NCBI GenBank assembly: GCA_011316305.1
Contig: SAUG01000091.1
Span: 124,001 to 188,000 of the forward strand
DNA length: 64,000 nucleotides
Direction of reading: 5' to 3'
Source: Rusavskia elegans
Lineage: Eukaryota; Ascomycota; Lecanoromycetes; Teloschistales; Teloschistaceae
Made by a program: the position numbers and the translations under genes. Shown piece after piece: positions 22,200 through 33,533 of this stretch. Each line of letters begins with the position of its first letter. Within the stretch, counting starts at the first letter, position 1. The notes beneath the pieces were generated by a model, which was not told the origin of the DNA, ran no database searches, and saw nothing but the letters and a program-made list of their open reading frames with translations.

Positions 22200-23888
22200 C
22201 TATTCCTTCATGTAGTAGCAGAAGCACGCAAGTGTGTAACAAATTGCAAGCCACATGAGAGAATCCCACAGCGCATCAATTCGCCAGCCGAACCACTGGT
22301 CATTATCTTCAGATATCGACTGCTCATTCGTCAAAGCAAGCTTCGTCTCTCGAAATCTCGGAAAGCCAAAGATCGATGATGGGTCTGTACGACCTGCCGG
22401 AACACCGCCCATGGTCCGCACTCGACGAGGCTGAAATATCCCTGGGATTGACGATGTACGAGGTAAATTGAATTTGTAGTCCACGGAAAAGAATCGATTG
22501 GACAAGGTAGTACCTTTTTTAGACGTCTCGGGTTCGACGGGTGGCCAGGTGAATGATTTCTTCCTCCGATTGCCACTGGAGGGCGACGTCAATGGCGATG
22601 TTGGGCTAGGATTGTGATCGTCAAGAGCACTGCTCCAGTCACAAGCCGAAGATTGTTTCTGGTCCAGGTACAAGGCTATCAAGCTCAACGGCCGCTGCGA
22701 GACCTTTTCATTTTGTGCCATCAATTTCTTCAGTCTTCGTTTGGCATGGACCTTGCGGATCAAGGGACGAAGCTTGGCCGCCAGGCGTACGAAATACATG
22801 AAGTCCTCAATCTGCCTTTTCGGTGCATAGAGCTTCTCGAATCGTACCAAATCAACGTGAGGGAGGTACTGGAGCTGGAGCGCCAGCTGATTCATAGCAA
22901 TGCTGTTGGGCTCTTGGTTGAGTTTTAAAGTAAGATTCAAGTAGGCACTTTCGTTCTCGCGAGTCGGCCTCTCGGTCACGTTTGCTGACATAGGACGGAG
23001 CCATATACGTCCAAAGTCTCTTCGAGCTTGATCAAAGTGCCACGGCTTAACTTTATGCGGTATTGAATGGAATATTGCACGGTACAGTTGCGAGGTAGCG
23101 AAGCCGGCCTTGTTCTCTTGCAGAAGCTTTCGCAAGACTTGGAGCAGACTCTTGGTGAATGATCCATCTTGATGAGGCGCTGGCACCATTGCTGCCTCAC
23201 CCTTGCAGCCCGATGAGACAATCATCTCGAATTTCCGCTTACCGACATGTTCAGGCCCAAACGCATTGGCTGCAGAGCAACAGTCGACGATCAACAGTTG
23301 ATCGCAGGCTGGAAGTCTACAGCAGCCAAGGATATCGTTCATAAAGAGGGTAGGATCTCCAGAGCCATCCGCTTCAGACTTCCTTTGATAGCAAACGACG
23401 GTCAGCCTTCAATCGGTGGCGGTAGAGGCGGAGTAGGGTATTTACGCTGCAAGCTTCAATGACTGGGACTCTTCGCCGACATAGCCGTGGCCACCATAGT
23501 AGATGATGGTCAGGCAGTCTGGAGAATCGTACTCGTAGAACAGATCGGCAATCCTCTTCTGCAGGGCGGTTTGCCAGCGATCCTTGGGGATTAAGAAGTA
23601 GTCCGTCTCATAATTGAATTCTTCGTCGAAGAACTTTCGCAATGCATCAACCTCAGTTTCTTTGCATTGCATATCATCTTCCTCCCAAGTCAAGAACAAG
23701 ACGCCGACTCTCTTGTAGCCGGTCTTTCCATGACGGTAATGCCCTTCAATCGTCTTGTTGAACGTGATAGCAAGCTCTTCGTATGATTCTTCTTCCGTCC
23801 TTGGAGGGGCGCGATGCGGAGGAGTCTCGAGGTGCAGATCGAAGGTAGCCTTGGGGGAGCCGCCAGACAGAGTCGATGCCGCCGTCAT
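22200..23888 (-). CDS. Caspase-like (peptidase C14) protein with C-terminal membrane anchor
   Basis: Caspase-fold protein of the metacaspase-like C14 group. Exons 23888-23446 and 23382-22200 give 541 residues. The p20 part contains LTIIYYGGHGYVGEE with candidate catalytic His134, and QLLIVDCCSAANAF with candidate Cys183 at the usual D-x-C position. The family's usual His-Ser-Gly after the Cys is replaced by Ser-Ala. Beta-strand one is VGVLFLTWEEDD. After the caspase domain come about 300 residues with basic helices (RPLIRKVHAKRRLKKLM), a Ser/Pro-rich linker, and a C-terminal hydrophobic segment (WDSLMWLAICYTLACFCYY) that looks like a tail anchor. No NACHT, NB-ARC or death-fold partner gene is adjacent. 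Proteolytic activity is plausible but not certain. It is divergent from BRE2 across 403 bp. Confidence 0.82.
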
Positions 23889-24291
23889 TGGTCAAGGGGT
23901 CATGCGAACATACTGCAAGCTAAAACGGCTGGGCAACGGGGGAGTCAAATCGGATCGTAGGATGATAGTCACAGTGCGGGAGCTGGTCGCGATATATAGC
24001 GTGGAACAAGAGCCCCTTTCCAATCCCACGCAAGCAATTTGACGGCATCATAAGCATTTCCGTTTGCCAGCCGCAATCATGAGGCAATTGTTAAGCAAGG
24101 CTACTGGATAAGCAGGTGGGGGCCATTGTGAATCACGGTTAGTAACACTTTATCGATAATGCTACGCTCATAGGGCTGACTTTGATACAACAGTCCGGGA
24201 TTATTGTCTAACTCCGTACATCATGAGTAAAGCTCAATAGAAGCGTCAAACAAGCCCTCCTTGGGTCAGTCCCCTCGTTTTTCTTACTACA
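23889..24291. promoter_or_regulatory. Divergent promoter region, caspase-like/BRE2
   Basis: 403 bp between divergent starts. It should hold both promoters; no element was assigned with confidence. Confidence 0.4.
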
Positions 24292-26143
24292 ATGGCTACA
24301 GAGACATCCCCAAGACCGCGCAGTGCAACCCCGTCAACAATACCTCAGAAGCGGCCAATGAACTTGGATGACGAGCAACATGTCCCAGCAGTCTCTTCGC
24401 CGTTGAACCCAGACGCCCCAACCTCTCGCGCTCGTAAAGCTCCCGCACGGGAGCAACGCGAAAAGAAGGAGTCGCTCAAGAAACGTGAAGCCAAGGGCGT
24501 CGACACCACCCGCAGTTCAACCCCCGATGCCCAAACAAACACCAAGAAATCAAAGAAAGTCGAGAAACCGCCAGATGTCATCCGTCCTGTCCGGTATTAC
24601 ACCAAGCCTCCGAGTCCATCGGATTTCGATGCTCCCAGACAGCCTGTCTTCAATCCCATCCTAACCAAAGCTAATCGCGACTTCAACGAATGTTTCGAGC
24701 AGTGCGTCTGTCTGCTATGCCACATTGATCGAGGGATTTTATTGACTCTCGATTAGTATATCAAACAAGAAATCATTTCGCTACACCAATTGCATAGCGG
24801 ATCCAGGCTTCCCCTCCTCACGATGGTTTCGGCAAACCGACGCAGAACCCTTCGAGCCCCGATTCAGCTTTCAGGAGGCTTCCTCCCACATTCTTTTCGA
24901 CTCAGCAGGCCGCAGCATAACCACCGAAAAAGGCTTCCGTATGGCGCGGGCTAATGTCTGTGCACGAGAAGGTCGCTGGTACTACGAATGTAAAATCCTC
25001 AGCGGTGTCAAACCACCCGCCCACGAAACTTCACTTATGCCCCAAGACTCTTCGTCCACCGATGGTGGCCATGTCCGCCTCGGCTGGGCCCGCCGTGAAG
25101 CGAACCTAGACACGCCCGTTGGCTTCGACGCCTACAGCTACGGCCTCCGCGACGTGTCCGGCCAAAAGATCCACCTCTCCCGCCCCAAAGACTTTGTCCC
25201 CTCCAACGAGTCCTTTTGCGAAGGCGACATCATTGGCCTCGAGCTCACCCTGCCCTCCCTCGCTCTCCACCGCAAAGTTGTAGAAGGCAGCTATAACAAA
25301 GCCGTCGATGTCTCTGACGATTTGGATCCCCATCCCGCAGCCGAGGCCCCAGACTTTGTCCGTGACCGCGTCCCCATTCGCTACAAAGGCGTCGTCTATT
25401 TCGAGCAATTCGAATACAGCAGCTCCAAGGATCTTGAAGACCTCATGAACCCTGCTCCTTCCCTCTCAAACGCCGCAGTCGCTGCAAAGGATGCTGCGGC
25501 CACCGCCCCGCCAAACCCAAATCACCCATCTGTTGCGCTTCGCACACTTCCCTTTTCTAGCATCAAAATCTACAAGAACGGAAAACTTCTCGGCACCCCG
25601 TTCACCGAACTCTTCGCCTTCCTTCCACCGGCTTCGAAAGCAGCAACGCAGCAGGGCGCACGAGACGGGCTGGATGATGGCATGTTGGGTTATTTCCCTG
25701 CTATCAGTGTATTCAGGGGTGGGGCGGCCGAGATCAATTTCGGACCAGAGTTTTGGTGTCCGCCCAGTGACCTCGCAACGGCGGAGGGTGATGATGGTCA
25801 AGATGCGGATGATAACCACATGAACGGTAGTGCGATTGCGTTAGCGCCAAAGGACCCTGAAACGCAGAGACAGCATTCACAGGGGAAGAATAGTCGGTTG
25901 AGGGGGATGGGGGAGCGGTACATCGAGCAGATCGCCGAAGATATCGTCTATGATCTCGTTGATGAAGTGGACTTTTGGATGCTCGATGCGATAGAAAACC
26001 TTGACGCCGCTGGAACAGACGGAGCGTCAACCCAGAAGGCGCAGAGTGCTTCGACGGCTGCGGGAATGGAGGCAGTGGAGGGCTTAACACAGCTTGGTGG
26101 TGGTGGAGGGGAGATCAAGGAGATTGTGCAAGAGGAAGAATAA
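24292..26143 (+). CDS. BRE2: COMPASS subunit BRE2/ASH2 with SPRY domain
   Basis: Orthologue of yeast Bre2 and animal ASH2L, the SPRY subunit of the Set1/COMPASS histone H3K4 methyltransferase; in Aspergillus the counterpart is CclA, known to affect secondary-metabolite gene silencing. Exons 24292-24701 and 24757-26143, 598 residues. The disordered, Lys/Pro-rich N-terminus contains PPDVIRPVRYYTKPPSPSDF. The SPRY domain begins near ILFDSAGRSITTEKGFRMAR and includes REGRWYYECKIL, HVRLGWARREANLDTPVGFD and YSYGLRDVSGQKIH. The extreme C-terminus has RYIEQIAEDIVYDLVDEVDF, matching the Sdc1/DPY-30-interaction helix of Bre2. The stop is only 36 bp from the stop of the convergent FAD-oxidoreductase gene. 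Confidence 0.93.
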
Positions 26144-26179
26144 CGGTTCGGCCACACCATATACCCTGATAAGTTATGT

Positions 26180-27430
26180 TTATAGTCGCAATCCTTTTAC
26201 ATCCGCGGTGGTCTCCCTCCCTTCCACCATCTCCGCAACTACATAACCCGTCCCTAAGCTCATACTGATTCCCCAAGGCCCATGCCCCGCTGCAATCCAC
26301 AGCCCCTGTTCTCCTTCACCCTTTTTGTTTTTCGCTGGCCCCACGATAGGCACTCCCCTACCCGTTACTGGTCGCCAGCACAGCGCCTCCCTTTCGATTT
26401 CGAATTCACCTATTCCCAACAGAGACTCTGCCGTTCTCTTAAGGGTTTCGATTGCTTTGGGATCTATAATGCGCTCGGTGGGAAGTGAGGGGAGCGGATA
26501 GGGGCCGTTTAGACCGGCGATATAGATATGGCCCGAGGGGAGGCGGGTGAAGAGTTCAGGGCTGTACGAGGCTGCCGAGTCGGAGGTAAACAACGCGTGG
26601 CAGGGAGGTTGTGTCTTGGCACTACCCGCGGAGTCATTGGTACCGTGCTGTATGGAATTAATGTCAGGCGGCACCATGTCCGATGAACGGGGCGGCCAGT
26701 GTGAAGAGCGAAGGAGGAGTGAATGCCCTGCTAAAGAGGAAACAGGGATCTGGATCTTGGAATTGGGAAAGAGTCTTTGGAAAACTTGGGATGTCCAAGC
26801 ACCGGCAGCGAGAACAAGACGGGTGCAAGGGATATCATATTCTTCCGAGGTTTCAGAACTACGGACGTGAATACACGAGAGGGTCCCAGAAGGATCTCTT
26901 GTCAGACTCGTCGCTTTCGCGGGTTGATGTAATCTGACACCCCGACTTTTGCATTCGGACAGCAAAAATTGACATAATTCGAACGGATCCAGCTGCGCCG
27001 TACCGTCCCCTTTGTCGATGATGTCAGGATTCCCATGCTGTGGTGCCAACCACACAGGCCGAGTATCGTCATTCTCCGCTATCCTCTTCGCAGCTTTCGC
27101 GCGGCTTGTGCCTTCTCCCAGCCAGTCTTCCTCTTCGCCCCCTCCGATGGTCTCCGCCAGACTGGTCGCTGTGCTGCGACTGTATCCCCATATCTCATGC
27201 CCATTATGCTCTTTGGCCAGCTTCTTGTGGAGATCGAAACTCAAACGACCGAGCGAGGCAGCTGCAGGGGCAAACCAGTCACGAGCGAGAAAGCCTGCTG
27301 CATAACCAGATGCCGAGGCAAATAGCTCAGGAGAGGATTCGATTAGGTGAATGCTTGGGGTATGGGACTGGGAAAGATAGTACGCGGTCGAGGTTCCAAT
27401 GATGCCTGCACCGATAATCACAGTAGCCAT
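26180..27430 (-). CDS. FAD-dependent oxidoreductase (DAO family, Tda3-like)
   Basis: D-amino-acid-oxidase-fold FAD enzyme. The frame is open from 27544, but the dinucleotide-binding motif (TVIIGAGIIGTSTAYYL) begins immediately after the Met at 27430, so that start is preferred; product 416 residues. Further family features are an acidic residue ending the second strand (IHLIESSPELFA), TRLVLAAGAWTSQVFQRLFP in the middle, and near the C-terminus CWRPVTGRGVPIVGPAK and GLWIAAGHGPWGISMSLGTG. The architecture resembles fungal Tda3/FAD-dependent oxidoreductases of uncertain substrate. It is intronless, convergent with BRE2, and shares a 203-bp promoter with the SDR gene. Substrate and symbol left open. 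Confidence 0.85.
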   Translation of the reverse strand: MATVIIGAGIIGTSTAYYLSQSHTPSIHLIESSPELFASASGYAAGFLARDWFAPAAASLGRLSFDLHKKLAKEHNGHEIWGYSRSTATSLAETIGGGEEEDWLGEGTSRAKAAKRIAENDDTRPVWLAPQHGNPDIIDKGDGTAQLDPFELCQFLLSECKSRGVRLHQPAKATSLTRDPSGTLSCIHVRSSETSEEYDIPCTRLVLAAGAWTSQVFQRLFPNSKIQIPVSSLAGHSLLLRSSHWPPRSSDMVPPDINSIQHGTNDSAGSAKTQPPCHALFTSDSAASYSPELFTRLPSGHIYIAGLNGPYPLPSLPTERIIDPKAIETLKRTAESLLGIGEFEIEREALCWRPVTGRGVPIVGPAKNKKGEGEQGLWIAAGHGPWGISMSLGTGYVVAEMVEGRETTADVKGLRL

Positions 27431-27633
27431 GGAGAGAAGAATTCTTCCGATTGAGCACCTAATAACACACGAAGAAGGGATAAGGAAAGATGAAGCGCAG
27501 AGCAGAACAACACAGTTACCGAGCTTACGGCACAGGGACCACATCGGCTACCCACGGGTGATGACGTACTTCTGCGTAACATATCTGCAGACCAACGCTT
27601 GCAAGGAAAACAACCAACGCTTCATAAAGAAAA
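27431..27633. promoter_or_regulatory. Short divergent promoter, FAD oxidoreductase/SDR
   Basis: Only 203 bp separate the two start codons. Co-regulation is possible but inferred from position only. Confidence 0.4.
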
Positions 27634-28543
27634 ATGGGCGGAAAGACTATCATCGTAACTGGAGCATCCAGAGGTACGCAGTATTTTTTGTCGAATGCAA
27701 AACGAGCCATAATAATCCATTGCATAGGGATTGGCTTTGCCATCGCCGAATTTTTGATCCGCGAATCTCATAACGTTGTGCTGCTGGCACGGACCGCAGG
27801 ACCGCTAGAAAACCTCAAAGCAAAATCGCCAGGGCAAGTCTCAATTTGTACAGGAGACCTTGCCGACTTTTCGCTGGCCGAGAAGAGTGTCGCCATTGCG
27901 AAAGAGGACTTCGGACGACTCGATGGCTTGATTCTCAACCACGGAATCCTTGCACCAGCTACAAGGATTGCAGACAGCAGTCCCAAAGAATGGCAGCATT
28001 GCTTTGACGTGAATTTTTTCAGCTTGGTAGCCTTCGTATGATAATCCTGAGTGTTGGGAGGTCACCTACTGAAAATTGTAGGTCAAAGCCGCCGTGCCAT
28101 CCTTGCGTATGTCGAATGGCCGGGTGATCTTCACTTCGTCCGGCGCGTCGACCAAAGCTTACAGCACTTGGGGCGCGTACGGAGCATCCAAGGCGGCCAT
28201 GAACCACCTGAATCTTACATTGGCAGCCGAAGAGCCCAATTTGACCTGCCTCTCCATCAGACCCGGCGTGGTGGACACCCAAATGCAGAGCGACGTTAGA
28301 AACGTGCATTCGGCGCTGATGGATGAGAAAGATGTCGCGAAGTTTCATACCCTTCACCAGCAAGGTCAGCTGGTAAAGCCTGAGCAGCCCGGGCGTGTCA
28401 TCGCGAGACTGGCGGTCGGCGCTCCTAAGCAGCTAGGCGGGCAGTTCCTCGAGTATGTATATTGCAGCCTGTCCGCATTCAAGCTGCTGACCCCTTGTAG
28501 TTGGGCTGCACCCGAACTAGCAGATTACCAAGCCGCGGCATAA
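27634..28543 (+). CDS. Short-chain dehydrogenase/reductase
   Basis: Classical SDR, NAD(P)-dependent. Four exons: 27634-27673, 27728-28035, 28082-28452 and 28501-28543, giving 253 residues. The cofactor motif TGASRGIGFAIAEFL is split by the first intron. Other signatures are GRLDGLILNHGI (structural NxG-like), GRVIFTSSGAST with the catalytic Ser, and WGAYGASKAAMNHL with the YxxxK pair. The C-terminus, LSIRPGVVDTQMQ then WAAPELADYQ, resembles yeast Irc24/YIR036C-type benzil reductases, but the substrate is unknown. Divergent from the FAD oxidoreductase. Confidence 0.88.
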
Positions 28544-29033
28544 CCATGTAGCTTCCGGCATTGCCGGAGACAGCTCGAAACATGCACTGATAGTCAATGA
28601 AGCGGTCCGACAGACGGATGAGAATCTAATTCATGGTATCCACCAGTGGATCAGATCACAGGCTTCCCAAAACGTGCTTACCATTTGTCTAAGCGAGCTC
28701 GATAGTGTATTTAACGAAGGGCTGGACCTCCACGGACATGCCAAAGTCGTGTCTTAGACGGTGGCAAAAGATATCGACTTTCCTTCAGGGATACTGCCAG
28801 TAGATGCGTGACAAAGAAACCATTGCTGATCGTATCAACTGTAAGGGCTTGAAGAGATCCTGAACACAGCTGTGTCGACGTGTCTCGCTGCATCAGGACA
28901 TCCTGTTCCTCGACCATTAACGAAGGAGGTCGGCCGTGCCACGATGACCAGGAGCTTGTTAGAAAGCATGAAGAGCAGACTGTATCGTTGGATTGTGCTG
29001 GTAAGCACATCAGGGTGTTGAGCGAACGGCGCG
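28544..29033. other. Intergenic, no supported gene
   Basis: 490 bp downstream of the SDR gene. It holds a minus-strand frame (28711-29037) without family features. It may include the 3' untranslated part of the minus-strand locus upstream. Confidence 0.35.
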
Positions 29034-30407
29034 TCAATGGTACAGACGTTTACAGCCCAAGCCATCCAAAATCGCCTCGACATTCCAAAGTGTCCGCCCC
29101 AACGACTGGCCAATTGCGAGTATCCCAATCGGTACAGTGACTAGAAGAGCCCAGGTAGTCGAAGAATGATACGAAGTGTTACATCCATGCGTAGCTCGAG
29201 GAATAGATGATCCTAGATCGATCCTGGAAGTGGTTAGCAATTAATATGTGCGTATGCAGCTTATCAAAAACAGTAGTTGTAGGCGTCAGTCGAAAGATGA
29301 AAAGACTCGATATATTTTTCTCCATGAGACTTTTGGGTCTTCAGGATTAGCATGAAATATTTTGTAACATCATAAGCCATTATGGGTTGTATGTCGGATA
29401 AAGGAAGAGAAGAACTCTTGCTACCTACGCAGAGCGATCAAGGTGGCCCTGTGTAAAGGGTTACTCCGAAGGTGAATCAACACAGCCTACTTTGGTCAGC
29501 GCGAGCCTGCTTGGGACGCTTAAAATGTAGCTCGAGAAGAGAACCAAGAGCGCCGGTGTCAGGTAATCGAACCAATTTGATTCGTCATTGATGAGTCCGA
29601 ATTTGATAGTACATATGTTTTGTTCATCATTGTAGGCGAAGTCCAGCATCAAACTTGAGGAAAACTGCAGCTTACCCTGAAGAGTGACGTGTCAGCGATG
29701 TCTGCAGAATTCCGAGGAGCTTTGACGAGTGAAGGAAGACAGTTTTCAGATCATATTGACTGTACTTTTTTGATCTCATTGACACCTGAGGCCAATAGGG
29801 AACAGGGCCTCGACCATTAAAACATATGGTAGGATCATCAGGAGTCTGCGTTGGGTGTGCGTGCAGGCATGTTTTACTCTGATTTGGGGGACTCACTTGG
29901 CTTTCGCCCAGGCTCATACAATCATTGTCATTCTCTGCCAGGTAGCTATACCGAATGCATGATGTGAATGTTGAGGTAAATCCCAGTCGGCTCTGCGGCG
30001 GCAGTCATTGCCACTGCGTACAGGATGCTTGTCAGGTCTACGAACAGGTTAGTCAAGAGCCAGATGGTGACTGATAGGTTCAACGAGAGAGTACATGATT
30101 CTCAGAGAGTCCGTTTGGCTAGGACAGGTACGTCACCAGGAGAGCTGAAGCTCAATGGTCTGATAGGGGCGACACGAAGATTCATCATTGATAGATTGGC
30201 TGTAAATGCCGAATGCATTACTGTCTGACGTACGTACCATAGCATTGAGACTCTTTCCCACTAACAGACAGCCATACCAGGCCACTGGGCAACTGAATCC
30301 CACACCAATTGTACTTGGCAAGATCAAGAAGAGAAAATTGATAACAAAGTAAGGTATTGTGAAAACAGTTAGCGAACAGCTTGGCAGTACTAGTGGCGTA
30401 TGGAAAC
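29034..30407 (-). CDS. Unrecognised multi-exon membrane protein (structure tentative)
   Basis: Several minus-strand segments read like exons of one membrane protein. Segment A (30407-30238) has an acceptor CAG, strongly hydrophobic FVINFLFLILPSTIGVGF and VAWYGCLLVGKSLNAM, and a GTACGT donor. Segment B (29992-29897) has CIRYSYLAENDNDCMSLGES and a GTGAGT donor. Segment C (29676-29461) has LMLDFAYNDEQNICTIKFG and YLTPALLVLFSSYILS. Segment D (about 29222-29034) has TTWALLVTVPIGILAIGQSL. B and C are in phase 0 with each other. The N-terminal exon, the A-B connection and the C-D junction could not be resolved, and an alternative frame exists over segment B. The locus may be a decayed gene. No family recognised. 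Confidence 0.35.
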
Positions 30408-30658
30408 CTGCGTCACCGCGCTAGGCCAATCGTGGCAGGTTATCTTGGAACGTGGCCGTGACATCTTCAAATCTTGGCATTGCTGCGACGATAGATTTCT
30501 GAATCACATCTGCACTGATGACACGAAGAACAAGCGGTGTGATGTTTTGAAAAGGCTATATATTCGAATTTAGGTACACTAGACTTCATTAGATTTCTTT
30601 GTGGATGTCCAATCCTCGAGCTCTTTGTTCCCGCTTCCATTAACGACTTCGACACAAA

Positions 30659-31225
30659 ATGTCCGACAAGGAATTTGGAGGTACGTTGACTTGCGGCAGA
30701 AAAGCCAAACATTTCTGCTTCTACTCAACTTGGATTGACAGTGGCCACCATGACTCTAGGCACGGACGACCTCTCTCTTCCGAAAGCTACGGTATCAAAG
30801 ATCATCACTGAAATACTACAACCCTCGCCGGGCGTCGCTTTTACAAAGGATGCTCGAGACTTGCTCATAGCATGCTGCGTCGAGTTCATCACCCTCATCT
30901 CCTTCCAAGCAAATGAGATCGCCGAGAACGAAACCAAGAAAACCATTGCGACAGAGCATATCGACAGGGCCTTGCGCGAGCTGGGCTTCCCAGAATACGT
31001 ACAGGAGGTGCTCGCTTCGGCTGGGGAACACAAAGACGCTTTGAAGGTAGGCGATTCTCTCATCGACATCAGTCCCATTCTGGCCTTACTGATCGCTTGC
31101 AGTCCCGGGAGAAGAAAGCGAACAAAGTGGGACAGAGTGGCCTGTCCGACGCGGAGCTGGCGCGGCAGCAAGAGGAGCTCTTCAAATCCGCGACAGCAAA
31201 GTTCAACCAAGGACCCGTTGCATAG
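30659..31225 (+). CDS. NCB2: Negative cofactor 2 beta (Dr1/Ncb2), histone-fold
   Basis: Histone-fold subunit that with NC2-alpha binds TBP-DNA and represses or redirects RNA polymerase II initiation. Three exons: 30659-30680 (22 bp, MSDKEFG), 30742-31046 and 31103-31225, giving 149 residues. The H2B/NF-YB-like fold is clear: DLSLPKATVSKIITEILQPS, then a long helix DARDLLIACCVEFITLISFQ, then KKTIATEHIDRALRELGF. The C-terminal helix QQEELFKSATAKFNQGP resembles the NC2-beta H5 region. The tiny first exon is typical for the family in fungi. Confidence 0.92.
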
Positions 31226-32733
31226 AATCAGGCACGGTGTTGCGGTGCTGTGCGGTGCGGTGCTGGTGGCAGAGGAGACTCTTTACCCTAGTCGCCTGCA
31301 TCTGCAATGGTCTGGAGTTCAGGCGCCTACGATACCCATGGATGTGACCGGAGTATTCGATATCATATAAAACCTCACCAAAGACAAGTTCTTCTCTTTT
31401 AATCTTTGCATTACAGACATGGTTCGGAACATGCAGGTGGCCGTCATGCGGCTGGCTTCCAATGTGCATGTGTTTTTCGCTGCCGTTCTCTCGCCATACC
31501 AAGGATATGGATCCGAGTCCGGCACAATTATGAGACAAGCCAAGTATCTTCTTAAATGTTTGCATTTGCTCAATCAGCAGGTCACTTTCTTGCATATACC
31601 CCGTACTTGCCTCATACGAGTGGCGATTATATTTGTCATACTTCAGGGTCTTTCGTATTTTGGATTCGCAATATCTGTCTTAATTAAACAAGCAAACGCT
31701 GTCCCAACTAATTTCTTTGCTGTCTCGATGTGTTAAGTTTCAATCACTGTGTGGGCCAGCAGCTGCCAAACAAGTTCCCAAGCACCTGGTACCGTTGCAA
31801 GTAACCACGACTGCCATTACTCTACCATCTATACATATGTATCAGCTCTGAAGCATAATCTAAACAATCGTTATGACAGATCTCTAATTTGAGGGACCAA
31901 TTGCTGTTCGCCGCTCATTGTTACAACGACACGCATGTCTGTCTTTGACCTGTAGGATGCCAATGAGCACAGCTTGGAGTCGTGGTCCTGCGAATTTGTT
32001 TATCCACATGCTGGGGTTACTACTCGTCTTAAACACACGCCACTCTGTCGATCGTAGTAAGAGATTGATGCATTTTGCATACTCGAGCTGCCGAGAGGCG
32101 TATCTAGAAGATTTTACCTGTTTTAAATCAAGGCAGGTGTTCCAGAGCAATTGCTCTGCGATCGATTTCACTACGCCAGGACCCCTACTAATGCCGTGCT
32201 CTACTCAAGATTATAAATTTGTCTACCCGACAGCGATGCTGCTGTTGTTGGTCAACGTTTGCAGCAATCAAGGCATCTCGGAGACTGAGGGTAAGGTTGC
32301 ATGTTCCACCGAACTCAAATCAGGGCCTAGATTTAAGCTGCCGAGGTCGATAGGAGTTACGATTTGAGCGAGGTATATTGGAATGAATAGATATTTACAC
32401 GTTTTTTTATTTCCACACAATTACATCGGTAGACTCTCAATTTCTTTCCGGGTAGCAGGTCTACACATCCCATTGTCGGCTTACCTGCACAGACCGAAGG
32501 CTGTTGCACTGGTTTATTTAACGGTGTCGTTCTAAGTAATAACTGTACAGTGATATCTGAGCAATCGTTCAAACGATCTTCCTTTTCGAGGTACCGGCTA
32601 CCACACGCCCCTAATTGGAATGACTTCTCGACATAACAAGAAGGGCGATAAATCAATCATGCATGTAAACAGTGGACGATAGTATAGGTACAAATTCAAT
32701 CTTGAATGGTATCTACAGGAGTGAGCACGAGAG

Positions 32734-32988
32734 CTATTGCGCTGGGTCGAACCCACCAAGACATAGGCTTGCTCTTCCGTCATATCTTTCCCATAGCTCT
32801 TCTGTCCAATGCTCGAGTGTCTCAAACTGCAATGTTTGTCAATACCCAATGACTCTAGCACACGGAACTTTCTTCTGGATTGCGGCCGCCCAAGCCTGCT
32901 TCTCCTTTTTTGTCGACATGTGAACTTCAGGCGTGATCTTCAGGCATGGAGGCATCGACGAGGCTGTAGCATCAAGAAAATGCTCCAT
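32734..32988 (-). pseudogene. Broken ORF with internal TGA, unknown family
   Basis: From Met at 32988 the frame reads MEHFLDATASSMPPCLKITP, then KKEKQAWAAAIQKKVPCARV, a TGA at 32841-32839, and continues TLQFETLEHWTEELWERYDG to a TAG at 32734. Both halves have protein-like composition (Trp, acidic/basic helices) and share one frame, so a gene with one nonsense change, or a misread short intron, is possible. The 20-nt candidate intron around the TGA is too short to be credible. Family unknown. Confidence 0.25.
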
Positions 32989-33438
32989 CTCAACGTACCT
33001 GGAGGTCGTAGAAACTGTAAACAGTCGACGTCTCAGCTGTCTTCATATCCTCAACCGCTTCCCACGATTGCCCAAGATCTTGGACTCCGTCCATCCGGGC
33101 GTTCCTGTGTTAAATCATCTGCTGTTTCCATCGACTTCGAAATCTGTCTGTTTCGTCGGACTATGCCCCTTTCGTCCTCGAAATTTTCAGTACCATGAGC
33201 AGGTTTACCATTCTCCCAGATTTCCTCTGAACACAAAAGAAAGCTGCTCCCCCCCAACTTTTCCTTCTTTCTTCTTCACCGAGAGGTCTATCTGCTGCGT
33301 GTAAGTGTCCATTCCACCCGTTCTGTTCTTGCATATGTACTTCACTGACCGTCCCACTCTCTTCATAGATTGTCTACCCACTGTATTCACAGCTTTTTCA
33401 ATATTCACAACTTTTCACACTGCTCAGCAATCATATCT

Positions 33439-33513
33439 CATCATCATCAGCATCAGCATCATCAGCATCAGCATCATCAGCATCAGCATCATCAGCATCA
33501 GCATCATCAGCTT
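33439..33513. repeat. CAT/CAG trinucleotide microsatellite, 15-bp higher-order period
   Basis: About 75 bp of CATCATCAGCATCAG units repeated about five times. It ends about 20 bp before the ATG of the downstream gene, so it is likely in its 5' leader. Confidence 0.85.
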
Positions 33514-33533
33514 CAGCAGCTTCAGTCTCGACA

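Larger units (their letters stand above)
31226..33533. other. Gene-poor region with one decayed frame
   Basis: About 2.3 kb without a supported intact gene. It contains a minus-strand frame broken by a single TGA (32734-32988, listed separately), a plus-strand frame at 31960-32367 that shows no protein-like signature, and a 15-bp-period repeat next to the downstream gene. The first part probably includes the NCB2 3' end. Confidence 0.4.

Noticed and set aside
31960..32367. Plus-strand ORF in the 31-33 kb gap
   Set aside because: No recognisable motif, irregular composition, and no plausible splice partners; judged chance.
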